This document shows positions 23,266-23,901 of a stretch of DNA of 23,901 nucleotides, piece after piece. Both the position numbers and the translations under genes were made by a program. This DNA is from Candidatus Omnitrophota bacterium (GTDB lineage Bacteria > Omnitrophota > Gorgyraeia > Gygaellales > Profunditerraquicolaceae), in contig JAFGUY010000028.1 of the NCBI GenBank assembly GCA_016938245.1, forward strand, positions 1-23,901. The letters are read 5' to 3'. Numbering within the stretch: position 1 is the stretch's first letter; every line of letters begins with the position of its first letter. Under the pieces are notes generated by a model, which saw only the letters and a program-made list of their open reading frames with translations, was not told where the DNA came from and did not search any database.

Positions 23266-23901
23266 TTATTTGAGTTTCTTTGCATCCGCAATTAATTTCG
23301 CGGCTTTCTTCTCTCCGATCCCCTTAATCTTAACAAGCCCTTCTTCTTTTAAACTGATAAGGTCTTCCAGCGAATTTATTCCCGATCCTTTTAAGTTCTC
23401 TAAAGTTTTTTCTCCTATTCCGGGTAGTTCCTCTAAAGAAAATTTTGCGCTCCTTAGCTTTCTAGCCTTTTTCTTAAGCCCCTGAACAGGCGCTTCTTCA
23501 GGCTTAGCCCGGGATAAAACCTTATCCGCTTCTGCCTTTGCTAATATTTCTGTTTGCATAGCCTTAGTGCGTATATCCAAGTCCCAACCGATAAGCTTAG
23601 AAGCTAACCGGACATTCTGTCCGTGCTTTCCTATTGCCAAAGACAATTGATCATCTTCAACTATAACCTCAGCCTTTAATTTCTCCTTATTTAACTTGAT
23701 CTCCGCTACCTTAGCCGGAGAAAGCGCATTCTTTATATATTCCCTGAAATCTTCGTTAAAGCGCACGATATCGATTTTCTCTTCGTAAAGTTCATTAACG
23801 ATATTCCTTACCCTGTTCCCCCGCATACCTACACAAGCACCCACAGAATCAACTTTATCGTTTTTAGAATAAACAGATATTTTGGTCCTTTCGCCTGCCT
23901 G
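23266..23901 (-). CDS. nusA: Transcription termination/antitermination factor NusA, C-terminal fragment
   Basis: NusA binds RNA polymerase and RNA and modulates pausing, termination and antitermination. The frame is open to the right edge, so 211 residues of the C-terminus are present and the N-terminal polymerase-binding and S1 domains are outside. Reading from the edge, QAGERTKISVYSKNDKVDSV leads into GACVGMRGNRVRNIVNEL, the first KH domain. The second KH domain is AIGKHGQNVRLASKLIGWDL. After a basic linker (about 120-150), the tail ends in a helix-hairpin-helix pair (LEELPGIGEKTLENLKGSGI, then VKIKGIGEKKAAKLI) as found in many NusA proteins. A GTG inside the KH domain is not the start. The gene heads the long downstream run beginning with infB. 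Confidence 0.95.
   Translation of the reverse strand, partial: QAGERTKISVYSKNDKVDSVGACVGMRGNRVRNIVNELYEEKIDIVRFNEDFREYIKNALSPAKVAEIKLNKEKLKAEVIVEDDQLSLAIGKHGQNVRLASKLIGWDLDIRTKAMQTEILAKAEADKVLSRAKPEEAPVQGLKKKARKLRSAKFSLEELPGIGEKTLENLKGSGINSLEDLISLKEEGLVKIKGIGEKKAAKLIADAKKLK

Noticed and set aside
1..23901. CRISPR array, tRNA, riboswitch, insertion sequence or phage attachment site
   Set aside because: I saw no spaced direct repeats, cloverleaf, conserved leader, transposase or terminal inverted repeats, and the gaps between genes are too short to hold most of these.

Overview
The window is a gene-dense, almost entirely one-directional stretch of bacterial chromosome. All 22 genes I can support lie on the minus strand, many overlap by 1, 4, 8, 14 or about 30 bases, and no gene-free gap exceeds 80 bases. 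It looks like a moderately AT-rich anaerobic bacterium using the standard bacterial code (TAA, TAG and TGA stops; ATG, GTG and TTG starts). Housekeeping genes next to folate-type Wood-Ljungdahl genes would fit Omnitrophota (OP3) or a related uncultivated lineage. That placement is inference; a phylogeny would be needed to fix it. I saw no tRNA, rRNA, CRISPR array, insertion sequence or phage gene.

In transcription order (right to left) the first block is translation and chromosome upkeep: nusA (cut by the right edge), infB, trpS, scpA, ruvB. Next come three queuosine genes, queH, queA and tgt, with a secreted GHL10-type glycoside-hydrolase-like gene between queH and queA. trmD, rplS, rnhB and yraN follow, a common bacterial grouping.

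The central block (about 8.1-12.5 kb) is the most interesting. It is a tightly overlapping run: fchA, folD, metF, a small FAD/NAD oxidoreductase, and an acetyl-CoA synthase (AcsB/CdhC) homologue. On paper these take methenyl-THF to methyl-THF and then to the acetyl-CoA synthase step. Two proteins carry telling substitutions. FolD has Gln where the cyclohydrolase Lys belongs, which fits a dehydrogenase-only enzyme with FchA supplying the cyclohydrolase. The AcsB homologue keeps all four Cys of the A-cluster [4Fe-4S], with exact spacing, but has Ser-Ala-Leu where the Cys-Gly-Cys that binds the distal nickel should be. It also lacks the N-terminal CODH-contacting domain of long bacterial AcsB. 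It is therefore either a degenerate ACS or one used for a different reaction.

A near-consensus sigma-70 promoter (8060-8087) lies just after acsB and probably starts a second transcription unit: a secreted TPR protein, polA (proofreading motifs lost), glgA, coaE, rho, rpmE, prfA and the start of prmC (cut by the left edge). rpmE-prfA-prmC are coupled by TAATG stop/start overlaps. polA-glgA, infB-trpS-scpA, tgt-trmD and folD-metF-oxidoreductase are coupled by ATGA overlaps.
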